Positions 16,822 to 26,342 of a stretch of DNA of 64,000 bases are shown here, in pieces; positions within the stretch are counted from its first letter, which is position 1; each line of letters opens with the position of its first letter. The DNA comes from an uncultured Alphaproteobacteria bacterium. GTDB lineage: Bacteria; Pseudomonadota; Alphaproteobacteria; UBA8366; GCA-2717185. The stretch spans positions 42,392-106,391 of the forward strand of contig CALSRA010000042.1 of NCBI GenBank assembly GCA_943788635.1, written 5' to 3'. The notes beneath the pieces are model-generated. The model saw only the letters and a program-made list of their open reading frames with translations. It ran no database searches and was not told where the DNA came from. The translations under genes and the position numbers were made by a program.

Positions 16822-17229
16822 ATGCAGGACGGTTTCAAGGAAGGTATCACGAGCACCCGGCGGCTCACGGTTGACCGGCCGCGCACCATCGACGTCATGG
16901 GCGAGGACCTTCGCGTCTATGCCACGCCCGAACTGGTGCGCGATATCGAACAGACCTGCAAGGGGCTGATTCTGGATTATGCGGACGTGAACGAGGATTC
17001 GGTCGGTACCAATGTGAATATCGACCATGTCGCGCCGACCCTGCTGGGCATGTCGGTGGACATCACGGTCACGATCAAGGAAATCGATCGCCGCCGGGTT
17101 GTCTTCGAAATCTCCGCCGATGACGACATCGAACAGATGGGCAAGGGCACGCATACGCGCTTTATCATCGACACCTCGAAATCGGCGGAACGGCTGCAGG
17201 CCAAAATGGCTAAGATCAAGAGCGGCTGA
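16822..17229 (+). CDS. Thioesterase family protein (fluoroacetyl-CoA thioesterase-like hotdog fold)
   Basis: The 135-residue product has the hotdog-fold segments of FlK-like acyl-CoA thioesterases: TVDRPRTIDVMG, YATPELVRDIEQTC near residue 34, SVGTNVNIDHVAPTLLGMSVDITVTI near 60-85, and a C-terminal THTRFIID. The Thr/Glu/His catalytic region of FlK corresponds to the NVNIDHVAP stretch. The ATG at 16822 is preferred with AGGGG ten bases upstream; a TTG three codons earlier is also in frame. It diverges from panB. The acyl substrate is not predictable. Confidence 0.8.
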   Translation: MQDGFKEGITSTRRLTVDRPRTIDVMGEDLRVYATPELVRDIEQTCKGLILDYADVNEDSVGTNVNIDHVAPTLLGMSVDITVTIKEIDRRRVVFEISADDDIEQMGKGTHTRFIIDTSKSAERLQAKMAKIKSG

Positions 17230-17326
17230 CCCCGAAACCGGCGGGAAAGCTGGGGCATATATTAACGCTTAGCGATTCGTTAACCATTACCCGGCACATT
17301 GCGGCATCGTCATTACGAGTAGCCGC

Positions 17327-19720
17327 ATGTCCACAGTCGTCCCCGCATTGCATATCTATGGCCTGGCGTTTTTCGCCATGGGCCTGGCGATCTGGCTGAA
17401 AACCACACCGCTGATCCATTTGCCGATCAGCAGGGCATTCCGCTGGCTCGCCGTCTTCGGCATCACGAACGGAATCCATCACTGGATGCTGCTCGACTAC
17501 CAGACCAGCAATTCAAGCGAGCCCTATTACCACGCCGTCACCACATTATTCGCCGTGTCCTATATGGCACTCGGCGTCTTTGCGGTCAGGATTGTCGACC
17601 CCGCGCCCGCGGGCCCGTTGCGCCGCGCCTTCCAGACCTTGCCCTTTTTCCTGTTTGGCGCATGGCTGGCCATTCATGTCGGGTGGCACTGGCTGCCAGA
17701 CGCCGACAATCTGAAAACCCTGGATATGCTCGTGCACCAATCGCCACGATACCTTCTGGCGGCGCCCAGTGCCCTATTGGCGGCGTATTGCTTCGCCCGA
17801 CTGTCTCGCCTCGGCGCCTATGGAAGGCGGGGTGCGGCGGTACGCGCAGGCATCGTGTATCCTGTTCGTGAACTTCGCTGCATTATCACTGTTTACCGGC
17901 GCCGCCGACCCGCACCCGGCATCCGTTCTGAATGATGAAAATTTTCAGGCGGTTATCGGCATCCCGGTTTACCTGTTAAGCGCCATCACCGCGGCCGGGA
18001 CAGGGTTCTGTTTCGTTTCGGCCCTCACGCTGTTCGACAAGGAAGAACGCAATAAACTGAACCAGACCGTCCGCGAGGCGACGACATCCCTGGACAACAA
18101 GATCGCGGAACTGGAAGCCGCACTGGCCGATCGCCAGGAAACGGAAGAACGGCTGGAAGAACAGGCGACCCTGTTCCAAACGGTGCTCGACAATGTTCCC
18201 GCACCGGTAATGGTCCGCGACACAGAACTTCGCTTTACATTCCTCAACCGGCAGGCGGAAGCACATTTCAAGCGCCCCGCTGCCGAATTAATCGGCAAGA
18301 CCGTCGCCGAAACGTTTCCAGCCGGCGCAGCCAAACCGTTTGAGGATTTTCTGCAGCAAGCGCTTTCCCTGCCACCTGGTCAAAACGGTTACCATTCCCG
18401 AACATCAGCCAATCCACTGGCCGGAAAAAGCGATGTGGATATGTGCCGCCCCCGTTATCAAGCTCAATGGTCAGAAACGAGGCGTGGTCACGATATCCCT
18501 GGACCTGACTAATCTGCGAATTGCGGAGCGTAAGTTGTTCCAAAGCGAATCGTTGATTGCAATCCATGCTGGATCACATCCCCGGCACCGTCGGATTGCG
18601 GAGCCTTGAAGGCGAATACCAGGTTCTCGGCGCAGGATGCGCGGAATGGCACCAGATGGCCAAGGAAGAAATGATCGGCAAACGAGTCGACGAAATCTGG
18701 GGTCACGAACAGGCCCAGGCCATTATGGACCGGGATCAGGAAACAGCCAGCACAGGCGTGCCGGCAACGGTCGAAAGCTTGCACACCTTTCCCAATGGCG
18801 TGGAACGCATGATCCGGGTGCTGCGCTTCCCCGTCCGCAACGCCGACGGTTCACTGCGTGGCATCGGGTTCATGGCAAGTGACATTTCCGCCGAACGACG
18901 CGCCGAAGACCAGTGGCGGCAAGCCCAGAAGATGGAAGCGGTCGGCCAACTGACCGGCGGTGTCGCACATGATTTCAATAATCTGCTGGGTGTCATCATC
19001 GGCAATCTGGATTTTCTGGAAGAACAACTGCGCGACAACGAAGAGCAGCATTCCCTGGTCACAGCAGCGACGAATGCGGCCCTGCATGGCGCATCACTGA
19101 ACCGCCAGTTGCTTGCCTTCTCCCGCAAGCAGGCGCTGGAACCGAAGGAAATTGACCTGAACACGCAGATCCCCGGCATGGTGGAAATGTTGCGCCGCAG
19201 CCTGCCGGCAACGATCTCCGTCACGGAAGTCCAGGCACCCTATCTGTGGCACTGCATCGCCGATGCCAGCCAGGTTGAAACCGCGTTGCTGAATATGGCG
19301 CTGAATGCCCGCGATGCCATGCCGGAAGGCGGCGTGCTCACCATCGATACCGCCAATAGCCGGGTCGGCAGCGATACGACCTGTCTCGGCGAGGACCTTA
19401 CGCCGGGCGATTACGTCGTTCTGTCCGTCTCAGATACGGGAACAGGCATGTCGGCAGACGCCCTTAAACATGCCTTTGAACCGTTTTTCACGACCAAGCC
19501 TGTTGGCCAGGGTTCGGGTCTGGGTCTCAGCATGATCTATGGTTTCGCCAAACAATCCGGCGGCCATGTCACGATCAAGAGCGAGGACGGACGCGGCACC
19601 ACCGTCCGCCTTTTCCTGCCGCGTCACGCCAGAATTGAAGACCCGATTACCTCCGCCCATGTAGCCGTAGACCTCGCCCCGCAAACCGGCTTCACAAATT
19701 CCACCTTAGCCACCGGTTAG
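17327..19720 (+). pseudogene. Membrane sensor histidine kinase with PAS domains, broken by three +1 frameshifts
   Basis: Read across three frames, this locus encodes one kinase of about 797 residues. It has several N-terminal membrane segments, a coiled coil (ELEAALADRQETEERLEEQ), a PAS domain (TVLDNVPAPVMVRDTELRF), a second PAS domain (MLDHIPGTVGLRSLEGEYQ), an H-box QLTGGVAHDFNNLLG and a HATPase domain (NMALNARDAMPEGG, DTGTGMS, GSGLGLSM). Each break needs the loss of one base, near 17825-17840, 18360-18375 and 18550-18560. No receiver is fused. The kinase core closely resembles the intact hybrid kinase at 27171. The breaks may be real or sequencing errors. The stop overlaps the convergent deacetylase gene. 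Confidence 0.82.
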
Positions 19721-20636
19721 CCGGCGTTGTCACGGCAATACCGGGCAATATCGGCATGGGTCGCAAACCAGACGCCTTCATGCCCTTTCATGTACTCGAT
19801 CAAGCTGTCCAGCATCGCAAGGCGTGATCGGTGACCGATAAAATGGGGATGCATGGTCAACAGGAACAAACCGCCATCCGCATAGGCACCGTCGAATTCC
19901 GCCTTGAAGATTTCCAGCACACCGGAAGGCGGCGTGTAGGGTCGCAGTCCCGAGAACCGGTCCATGTTGAAATAGACGGCATCATCCTTGATCCACTCGA
20001 CCGGCAATTCGACCACGCCGGTCGGCTTGCCATCCTCCAGCAACTCATAGGGATCGTCATCGGCCATCAGCGAGGAATCGTAGATCAATCCCATTTCCCG
20101 GGTAATGGCCAGCGTCTGCGGGCTGAAATCCCAGGACGGTGTGCGAATGCCGACGGGACGAACGCCACAGATTTTCTCCAGAACATCTGCCGCCCGCATC
20201 TGCAGGTCCCGTTCATCGGCCGCCGGAAGCTCGCTGTTGAGTTCGTGGATCCAGCCATGAATGCCGATTTCATACCCTTCCTGCGCCAGTTCGCGCTGTT
20301 CATCGGGCCACAACATCGCCACGACCGCCGGTACAAAGAAGCTCGCCGGCACGCCGTGGCGCTGCAAAAGCTTTTCCGAATCCGCGGGACCGAGACCCGG
20401 GCGGCATATTCCCCCTGCGACAGCTTCCCGGGCGACGATTCACCCCAGCGCAGCGTGCTCGACTCATGATCGGAGTCAAAAGACAACGCCACTGCGGCCC
20501 GCGCGCCATTCGGCCATTGCGCCGGTTTCAGCGATCGGCCGGCACGTACCTTGTTGACGACGCCGCGCCAGCGTTCCTCGGGCCATTGCCAGGGCAAGTC
20601 TCCGGCTGCGGGTTGTCCATCTGTCCTGTCGGCCAT
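19717..20636 (-). pseudogene. Polysaccharide deacetylase family protein, one frameshift
   Basis: Two overlapping frames together give a NodB-fold deacetylase of about 306 residues. The first contains ARAAVALSFDSDHES (metal-binding Asp region) and KLSQGEYAARVSVPRI; the second continues LQRHGVPASFFVPAVVAML, GYEIGIHGWIHELN and GIRTPSWDFSP to the stop. Adding one T to the T-run at 20372-20375 (an A on the coding strand) joins them as RKKLLQRHGV. GGGAGG precedes the ATG at 20636. Related proteins include peptidoglycan or chitooligosaccharide deacetylases and allantoinase-type PuuE enzymes. The FDSDHES and IHGWIHE motifs suit the last group. Function remains open. Confidence 0.82.
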
Positions 20637-20776
20637 GCTTTCCTCCCAGTATCAGGACCGAAAGCGAACCATGCCGCCGTCGGCTTGTCCAGAAAACGGC
20701 GTGGCAATATACCGCAATGGCGGCAAAGCCCGGAAAACGCTACAAGCAGACATCATTTGCCAGAGGCAGATTCGTC

Positions 20777-21158
20777 ATGATCGCCAGCACACCGAACCCC
20801 ATTGTCTTCAGTCAGGCAATCAAACGAGGCTTTGCCCAGCGCTGTCCGCAATGCAACGGCAGTGCCCTGTACGGCCGGTACCTGAAAATCAGGCCAACCT
20901 GCGATGCATGCGGTGCGGCGGTCGGTGAAATCCGGACCGACGATATCGCGCCCTATTTCACCATCATGATCGTCGGCCATATCATCGTGCCGATGGTGCT
21001 ATGGCTGGAAAAATTTGCAGCCCCGCCGACATGGGTGCACTGGGATGATCTGGCCGCTGCTGACCACGGCCTGTACGTTCTGGTTCCTGCCCCGGGTAAA
21101 GGGCGCGGTCCTGGGCTGGATGCTGTGGCTGGGCATGCGCGGCGACGAACAGCACTGA
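20777..21158 (+). pseudogene. DUF983 family membrane protein, one frameshift
   Basis: The N-terminal part shows two zinc-ribbon-like CxxC pairs (RCPQCNGSALYGRYLKIRPTC, then DACGA) and GEIRTDDIAPYFTIMIVGH, typical of alphaproteobacterial DUF983 proteins. After PPTWVHW the frame loses the family. Removing one G from the GGG at 21042-21044 restores MIWPLLTTACTFWFLPRVKG and a C-terminus GMRGDEQH with stop at 21158, giving about 126 residues with two membrane helices. Function of the family is unknown; members often sit near cytochrome oxidase or nudix genes, not seen here. Confidence 0.8.
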
Positions 21159-21192
21159 CTGTACCGCCGCCGCGGCCCGAGCGTCTTTACGG

Positions 21193-21802
21193 CTATCCGG
21201 CGACGCTGGGTCGCGCGCCGACCGCTTCATACCAGCGCTTCAGATTGGCCCGTTCTTCGGGGATATAGATTTTCGGGATCCGCCCCAGTGCGATGCCGCA
21301 GAACGCCGTAATATCCGCGACCGTAAACCTGTCGCCAGCGATAAATTCGCGGCCCGCCAGTTCACCGTCCAGCCATTCCATGCGTTCCAGCACGGTCTTG
21401 CGACACAGGTCGCCAAAATCGGCCACCTGCGTGATGCGGCCTTCCCAATAGGGATGACTGTGGCGGAAACAACCGGAAACCTGCGCCAGAATTTCGAATT
21501 CCATACGCCGGTTCCACATTTCGACATTCGCCTTGTCGCGGGCATCGACCCCGAACAGCGGCGGTTCAGGCTGGGTTTCCTCGAAATAGCGGCAGATTGC
21601 CATGGACTCGGCAAGATAGGCGCCGTCATCAAATTCCAGCACCGGTACGCGCGCCAGCGGGTTCTTGGCGATAAAATCCGCCGACAGGTTTCCCTTTCCG
21701 GCCAGATCAATTTCTATCGTCTCAATCTCGATGCCTTTTTCGGCAAGAAAGATGTGCACCACGCCGCGGGTTCGGCGCGATCTTGGTGGTGTAGAGCTTC
21801 AT
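21193..21802 (-). pseudogene. Glutathione S-transferase family protein, one frameshift
   Basis: The bulk of the gene encodes a thioredoxin-fold N-domain (VHIFLAEKGIEIETIEIDL, NPLARVPVLEFDDGAYLAESMAI with the cis-Pro and Ser of the glutathione site) and an alpha-helical C-domain (FIAGDRFTVADITAFCGIAL). The first residues MKLYTTKIAPNPRR are in another frame; deleting one base in CGGCGTGGTGCAC near 21762 joins them directly to VHIFLAEKG. The corrected protein has about 202 residues. An alternative ATG three codons upstream (21811) exists. The family conjugates or reduces electrophiles with glutathione. Confidence 0.83.
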
Positions 21803-21976
21803 GACGGTCATCCTGCTGCCAGTTTCAGGCCCAGTAGAATGCTTTCGGCCTGACCGTTCAAGCCCGGGCGAAGCCGACCCCGTATTTCCCGCATTTGCCT
21901 GATCCATGTCAGGGCGTCCCTGCCCCCCTTTCCGGTCTTATCACCGCATCGGAACATCGGGATTGGAGGGTTCGTC

Positions 21977-22459
21977 ATGAAATCTTTCGCATATTCATTC
22001 GGAAAGGTACTGGTTATCGGCCTTTCGCTGGTCGCCGCCCCCGCCATGGCAGGCGAGACAGGCCGGTCAGGCGGTAGCCTGAGCTTCGAGAAAAGCGAAC
22101 ACGTCAACAGCAGCCGCGGCACGACCAGCATCGTCACACGGCATGTCGTCGGCGTCTCCCATGCCCGGGACAAAGGCGGCCCGTTGGACGAGGCACAGTT
22201 CCAATGCCACATGACCTTCGTTGTCGAACAGGGACGCACCCCCGCACAGGGCAGCGGTTACTGCCATGGCATAGGCAGCGACGGCAGTACCTGGTCAATG
22301 CTGCTCAGCGGCGGCGAGACCGGCGGCACATGGCGCTTCGTGGAAGGCACCGGCCGGTACGATATGATCAAAGGTAGCGGGACCTGGCGGCATCAGGGAT
22401 CGCCGGATACCAATTCGGAACGGTACGACTGGTCGGGCGAATGGGAACTCAAGGGATAG
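21977..22459 (+). CDS. Hypothetical secreted protein
   Basis: The 160-residue product has an N-terminal signal peptide (KVLVIGLSLVAAPAMA, cleavage probably before GET). The mature part is Gly/Ser-rich with two Cys (FQCHMTF, SGYCHGIG) and the segments GGTWRFVEGTGRYDMIKGSGTW and DWSGEWELKG, suggesting a beta-barrel like those of periplasmic lipocalin or allene-oxide-cyclase-like proteins. I cannot name the family. GGAGG stands upstream (GATTGGAGGGTTCGTC). The end of the gene lies in a short tandem duplication. Confidence 0.68.
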   Translation: MKSFAYSFGKVLVIGLSLVAAPAMAGETGRSGGSLSFEKSEHVNSSRGTTSIVTRHVVGVSHARDKGGPLDEAQFQCHMTFVVEQGRTPAQGSGYCHGIGSDGSTWSMLLSGGETGGTWRFVEGTGRYDMIKGSGTWRHQGSPDTNSERYDWSGEWELKG

Positions 22460-22514
22460 GCCGCGCAAGGCCCAGGTCGGACAAGGGATAGGCCATACAA
22501 AGCCCGGGCCCAAG
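22451..22514. repeat. Short tandem duplication of about 32 bp spanning a gene end
   Basis: AAGGGATAGGCC begins at 22451 and again at 22483, followed in both copies by a similar CAA-GCCC stretch. A weaker third copy (AAGGCTAGCCGCGCATA) starts near 22512. The first copy contains the stop codon of the secreted-protein gene. The remaining sequence to 22737 shows no supported gene. Confidence 0.65.
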
Positions 22515-22737
22515 GCTAGCCGCGCATATAACGCCGCTCGGGGTGGTAGGCCCTGAATTTGCCCTGAAAAATTCGAACTAAAACACTGGCAACATTCTTC
22601 ATCTTCATCTCCAAATGGCCTCGACCATCCTATCGAGGCATCGCCGGGAACAATCCGTCGGCGCGTTGCCGCGCCCGTCTTGAAATGAATATCGCCGATT
22701 TTTTGCTGCAGTGCAGTGACGCCAGTCACAGATCGGC

Positions 22738-23229
22738 TTATGGCGCGTTTTCAATGATCTCCAGCCGCTCCACCAGCCAGCGTGGCGGAATGCCAATCCG
22801 ATAAGCCTCCCGGAAATCAAACACCGCCTGCAGGTGGTCGCCGCTGTATTCATGTGCCAGGGCGCGTGCGGCAAAAGCCTCCCGAAAGGCGGGAACCTGC
22901 CGGATAGCTTCATCCAGATCCGCCAGCGCCGCCTGATAGGACGATGCCCCGCCCCCGCAGAAAAGCTGCTGCACATGGGCCAGGCCCCGCCGGTAGCGAA
23001 TGATCGCGGGCGGCGTTTCCGGCATTGTCGCACCACTGGCCAATATTCCGGTGCAGTCACGGATCACACGTTCTGTAAGCGTCTGCGTCATCGGGCCACA
23101 CACTGCCAATGGCAGCCCGGCATCCATCGCAGGCGCGTTGCAGTTGCCTGCCGCGGGTTCCGGGAGCTCACCGGCGACGGCAGACACAAGCCCGAGCCAG
23201 GCGGCAAAAATACCGCTGAAAATACGCAT
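22738..23229 (-). CDS. Hypothetical periplasmic protein with a TPR-like segment
   Basis: The 163-residue product begins MRIFSGIFAAWLGLVSAVAG, a signal peptide. The mature part has paired Cys and the helical repeat-like run YQAALADLDEAIRQVPAFREAFAARALAHEYSGDHLQAVFDFREA, which fits one to two TPR units and resembles the secreted TPR protein at 56477. The start at 23229 is used because AAGGA is nine bases upstream; an ATG nine bases earlier overlaps that site. It diverges from the small secreted protein at 23368. No specific function can be given. Confidence 0.68.
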   Translation of the reverse strand: MRIFSGIFAAWLGLVSAVAGELPEPAAGNCNAPAMDAGLPLAVCGPMTQTLTERVIRDCTGILASGATMPETPPAIIRYRRGLAHVQQLFCGGGASSYQAALADLDEAIRQVPAFREAFAARALAHEYSGDHLQAVFDFREAYRIGIPPRWLVERLEIIENAP

Positions 23230-23367
23230 CTCCGTCATTCCTTATCGCGGGTATGTTCGGGTACACTACAATATCTGCGATTGGCCCGTTGCGTCGCTTC
23301 AGGTTTTCGTCATTAATCGGCCCGCGTGTCGCAGATTCGGCTATTCGTAGTGTCAAAGGATGAAGAG

Positions 23368-23802
23368 ATGTTGGTAACACTTCGCAAGATTGCATTGACC
23401 ACCCTGGTCGTCATCGCCGCCACGGGCGCCGCGCGCGCCGCGGACGACATCATCCAGATCGGGGAATGGCGCACTGAACCGAAAAAGTCGCTGGTCTGCG
23501 GCGGCGAGGAAGGACAGACACTTGTCGATATCGCCACGCGCGCGAATGATTTCTACAAGAGCGGTGGACACAAGGACAGCCCGGAATACGAGGCATACTG
23601 GTCGCTGCTCGAAAAAGCGATAAAAGATCGTAAATGCTTCGTGACGGAAAAAATGCGCCACATTCCGGATGAGATCGTCTATGTCGGCCCAGAATCCCTC
23701 GGCAAATCAGCGAAAAACTTCAAGGTGTTGGGCACGACGATCGACGATAGTGGGAATAAATATCCCGGCTTCACAATGACCACGCTGCCGGTCCGAAAAT
23801 AA
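23368..23802 (+). CDS. Hypothetical secreted protein
   Basis: The 144-residue protein has a signal peptide (MLVTLRKIALTTLVVIAATGAARA, cleavage before ADD). The mature part contains two Cys (LVCGGEEG, DRKCFVTEKM), residues consistent with one disulfide, and a C-terminal NKYPGFTMTTLPVRK. I do not recognise the family. AAAGGA is located seven bases before the chosen ATG; translation from an upstream in-frame codon would spoil the signal peptide. It is followed by the convergent regulator gene. Confidence 0.65.
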   Translation: MLVTLRKIALTTLVVIAATGAARAADDIIQIGEWRTEPKKSLVCGGEEGQTLVDIATRANDFYKSGGHKDSPEYEAYWSLLEKAIKDRKCFVTEKMRHIPDEIVYVGPESLGKSAKNFKVLGTTIDDSGNKYPGFTMTTLPVRK

Positions 23803-23829
23803 CGGATTCAGCAGCGGGAATCGCCCGTA

Positions 23830-24204
23830 TCAGATAGCCTTGACCAAAGACAGGAAGTGCTGACGCACTTCGGGAGCGATGGTCATGAAATTCCGGACCA
23901 GTTCCAGGGTCTCGCGTTTCGTGCCGAATTCAGCAGTCGGGCTCTTGCCTTCCGCCGCGTCGGTAAAGAACCACTGCACCGGTGCATCCAGCTCCTGAGC
24001 AATCAGCCAAAGCTTGCTGGCCGAAATCCGGTTCATGCCACTTTCATACTTTTGCAACTGCTGGAAGGTCAGGCCAATCCGGTTGGCAAGTACGGTCTGG
24101 CTCAGGCCACACATCACCCGGCGCATACGAACCCTTTGTCCGACATAAACATCCACAGGGTGGGCGCCGAATTCCTGAACGGTACGTCTTTTGGCTCTGA
24201 CCAT
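23830..24204 (-). CDS. XRE-family transcriptional regulator, PraR/PhrR-like
   Basis: The 124-residue protein has HPVDVYVGQRVRMRRVMCGLSQ leading into a helix-turn-helix (QTVLANRIGLTFQQLQKYESGMNRISASKLW, residues about 37-67), the arrangement of alphaproteobacterial PraR/PhrR regulators, which repress quorum-sensing and biofilm genes in rhizobia. The C-terminal part (TLELVRNFMTIAPEVRQHFLSLV) is likely a dimerisation helix. The start at 24204 follows GAGAG. Its promoter must lie in the AT-rich interval upstream. Targets are unknown. Confidence 0.85.
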   Translation of the reverse strand: MVRAKRRTVQEFGAHPVDVYVGQRVRMRRVMCGLSQTVLANRIGLTFQQLQKYESGMNRISASKLWLIAQELDAPVQWFFTDAAEGKSPTAEFGTKRETLELVRNFMTIAPEVRQHFLSLVKAI

Positions 24205-24784
24205 TGTCTCTCTTTTCAAATGTCTTTCGGGAAATGCACAAAATACAACTTACGCCGTACAGTACAGCAAAATCCATGCAGAAAACCCGAGAATACTAAA
24301 ATTTTATATGGTTAATTGATACTAACAAAGATTGTTCACGATCTTTGGAAGGTATCTCGATACTACCCGATAACCTTCGCGGGAAATTTCAGAAAGAGAT
24401 TATTATTTCGGTTGAACACCGAACGGATGCATTAAGCATAAGTCCCGACTGGATAAGAATAAAATATCTCCCGGCATGGAAAACACCAAACCGTCCGAAT
24501 TATCGCCGCACAAAGCTTTTCGAAAATATTAACCATATTTATTAACCATATTTTTTAATAGAATGATTTAATCATTCTTTCCAAAATAGCGAATCTCCTT
24601 CCAAGGCCTTTGTTATCCATAATTATTTTGTGGATTCTGAGATTATCCGATAGAAACAGTGATAACGGAGCAGGCTCCAGGAACGCCGTCATCCGGACCG
24701 GAATACCAGGGGTGGTTTGGTTTCATGGTTTCAGGGCGACGGGCAATTGATTGGCAATCGTCAGTCAGTAAGAGGGCCCAGACC
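24205..24784. other. AT-rich intergenic interval, no gene supported
   Basis: About 580 bases separate the regulator from the ompW gene. The middle is far richer in A and T than the rest of the window and contains a direct repeat (TTAACCATATTT at about 24528 and again 13 bases later) and a small inverted repeat AAAGAT-n8-ATCTTT near 24329. Open frames here lack a ribosome-binding site and any family resemblance. It probably carries the promoters of the two flanking genes and perhaps regulator sites. Confidence 0.6.
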
Positions 24785-25453
24785 ATGCTTGTATCCGTTC
24801 GCCACACGATAATTCTGTCCACCGTCATTACCCTGTTCGCCGGCTTTGCCGCCCCGGCCATTGCCGAACAAGGCGATATTCTCGTCCGCCTGCGCGCAAT
24901 CGGGGTCATACCAACCGATGAGAGCGGCGGCATCGCACCAGACCTGGTGACATCGGGCCTGAAACCGCAACCCGCGGTCGTTCCCGAGCTCGATTTCACC
25001 TACATGGTATCCAACAATATCGGCGTCGAGTTGATCCTTGCGACCTCACCACACAACCTGGAAGGCACCGGCGGCATCGCTGGCCTGGGCGATGCGGCGG
25101 AAACCATGCTGCTGCCGCCGACACTTCTGCTGCAATATCATTTCGATACCGGCAGCAAGTTCCGGCCCTATCTTGGCGCCGGCATCAATTACACCCTGGC
25201 CTATTCGGAAAACGCGAACCGGTCCCTGGAATCCGTCCTGGGACCGACCAGTGTGGATGCCGGCGATTCCATAGGCTGGGCACTGCAGGCCGGCGTCGAT
25301 TACGACCTCAACGACAAATGGTTTCTCAACCTTGACGTCAAATATATCGATATCGACCTGGACGTAACGCTCAATTCACGCGGCACGATCCGGACGACCG
25401 AGGTCGGCATCAACCCCGTCATTGTCGGCGTTGGCGTCGGCTACCGCTTCTAG
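24785..25453 (+). CDS. OmpW family outer-membrane protein
   Basis: The 222-residue product has a signal peptide (LSTVITLFAGFAAPAIA) followed by GDILVRLRAIGVIPTDESGG, which is the OmpW N-terminus, then FTYMVSNNIGVELILATSPHN, LLPPTLLLQYHF, FRPYLGAGINYT and a terminal GVGVGYRF ending in Phe, the outer-membrane insertion signal. OmpW proteins are eight-stranded barrels with a hydrophobic channel for small apolar molecules. The ATG at 24785 follows AGAGGGCCCAGACC. The stop overlaps by four bases the end of the convergent SDR gene. Confidence 0.9.
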   Translation: MLVSVRHTIILSTVITLFAGFAAPAIAEQGDILVRLRAIGVIPTDESGGIAPDLVTSGLKPQPAVVPELDFTYMVSNNIGVELILATSPHNLEGTGGIAGLGDAAETMLLPPTLLLQYHFDTGSKFRPYLGAGINYTLAYSENANRSLESVLGPTSVDAGDSIGWALQAGVDYDLNDKWFLNLDVKYIDIDLDVTLNSRGTIRTTEVGINPVIVGVGVGYRF

Positions 25454-26211
25454 CCCAGGCTCAGCCCCGCATCGACATGCAGAACCTGCCCGGTAATCCG
25501 GGCAGCGTCGCGGCCCAGCATAAACGCGATCGCCGCCGCGACGTCTTCCGGCCCGACGAGCGTCTTCATCGGCGCCGCTTCGGCGGCAAGGCGCCAGCCA
25601 TCGCCAGCAACGGCAGCATGCGCGCCCGGGTCCTTTTGCGTATATCCCGGCGAGACACAGTTTACCGTCACGCCGTCCTGCGCCAACTGGTACGCCAGTG
25701 TTCGCGCCAACGCCTCCATCCCGGCCTTGGCCGCAGCCGATACAGGGAAGATCGTATCATTCACGCCGATACTGTGCGCGACGAAGGAACTGACAGCAAC
25801 AATCCGTCCCCATTGCGACGCGCGCAGATGCGGCAGCGCCGCGGTCGCCAGCGCGAAGAACGACTCGGTAATGGTGGCCAGCGATTGCCGCAGGTCCGAA
25901 GCATCGGCATCGCCGAATACCCGCTTGTCGGCATATCCTGCATTGCTCACAAGCTGGTCCAGACGGCCAAACCTGCCTATCGCCGACTGGATCAGCGCTT
26001 CCGCAACGCCGGCATCGGCTAGGTCACCCAGTTCGATGGCTGTCTGCGAACCCGCCTGCCCCGCCGCCGCCGCCACCGCTTCAAGCCCATCGCGATTGCG
26101 CCGTGTATGCAGCAGCAGCGCGGTTCCCGGCCCGGCAATCGCGCGAACCGTCGCGGCGCCAATACCACTGGCAGCACCGGTCACCAAGACGACACGATCA
26201 AAATCAGCCAT
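25450..26211 (-). CDS. SDR family protein lacking the catalytic tyrosine
   Basis: This 253-residue Rossmann protein has VLVTGAASGIGAATVRAI near residues 8-25, SNAGYADKRV near 89, the active-site Ser in IVAVSSFVAHS near 138 and the usual C-terminal GRDAARITGQVLHVDAG. At the YxxxK site it reads FPVSAAAKAG: the Lys is present but Ser stands where Tyr is expected. This suggests loss or change of dehydrogenase activity, or an altered register. No frameshift is needed to explain it. It is transcribed towards ompW and has no close partner. Confidence 0.85.
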   Translation of the reverse strand: MADFDRVVLVTGAASGIGAATVRAIAGPGTALLLHTRRNRDGLEAVAAAAGQAGSQTAIELGDLADAGVAEALIQSAIGRFGRLDQLVSNAGYADKRVFGDADASDLRQSLATITESFFALATAALPHLRASQWGRIVAVSSFVAHSIGVNDTIFPVSAAAKAGMEALARTLAYQLAQDGVTVNCVSPGYTQKDPGAHAAVAGDGWRLAAEAAPMKTLVGPEDVAAAIAFMLGRDAARITGQVLHVDAGLSLG

Positions 26212-26342
26212 TATTTCCCCTCAAGTTATCAATATATTGTGTCTCGGCCTGTAAAAATACCCATAAACCCTTTAGGTTTTTGTTATTAACCGATTGATAT
26301 ATTCCGGCTGGAACTCGATATAGCTGAATGGGGATTTAGACC

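Noticed and set aside
17327..19720. Programmed ribosomal frameshifting in the sensor kinase
   Set aside because: Three separate sites would be required, none has a recognisable slippery heptamer plus structure, and similar breaks affect unrelated genes nearby.
24345..24545. A 66-codon plus-strand frame in the AT-rich interval
   Set aside because: No ribosome-binding site, no family resemblance and a composition matching intergenic DNA.
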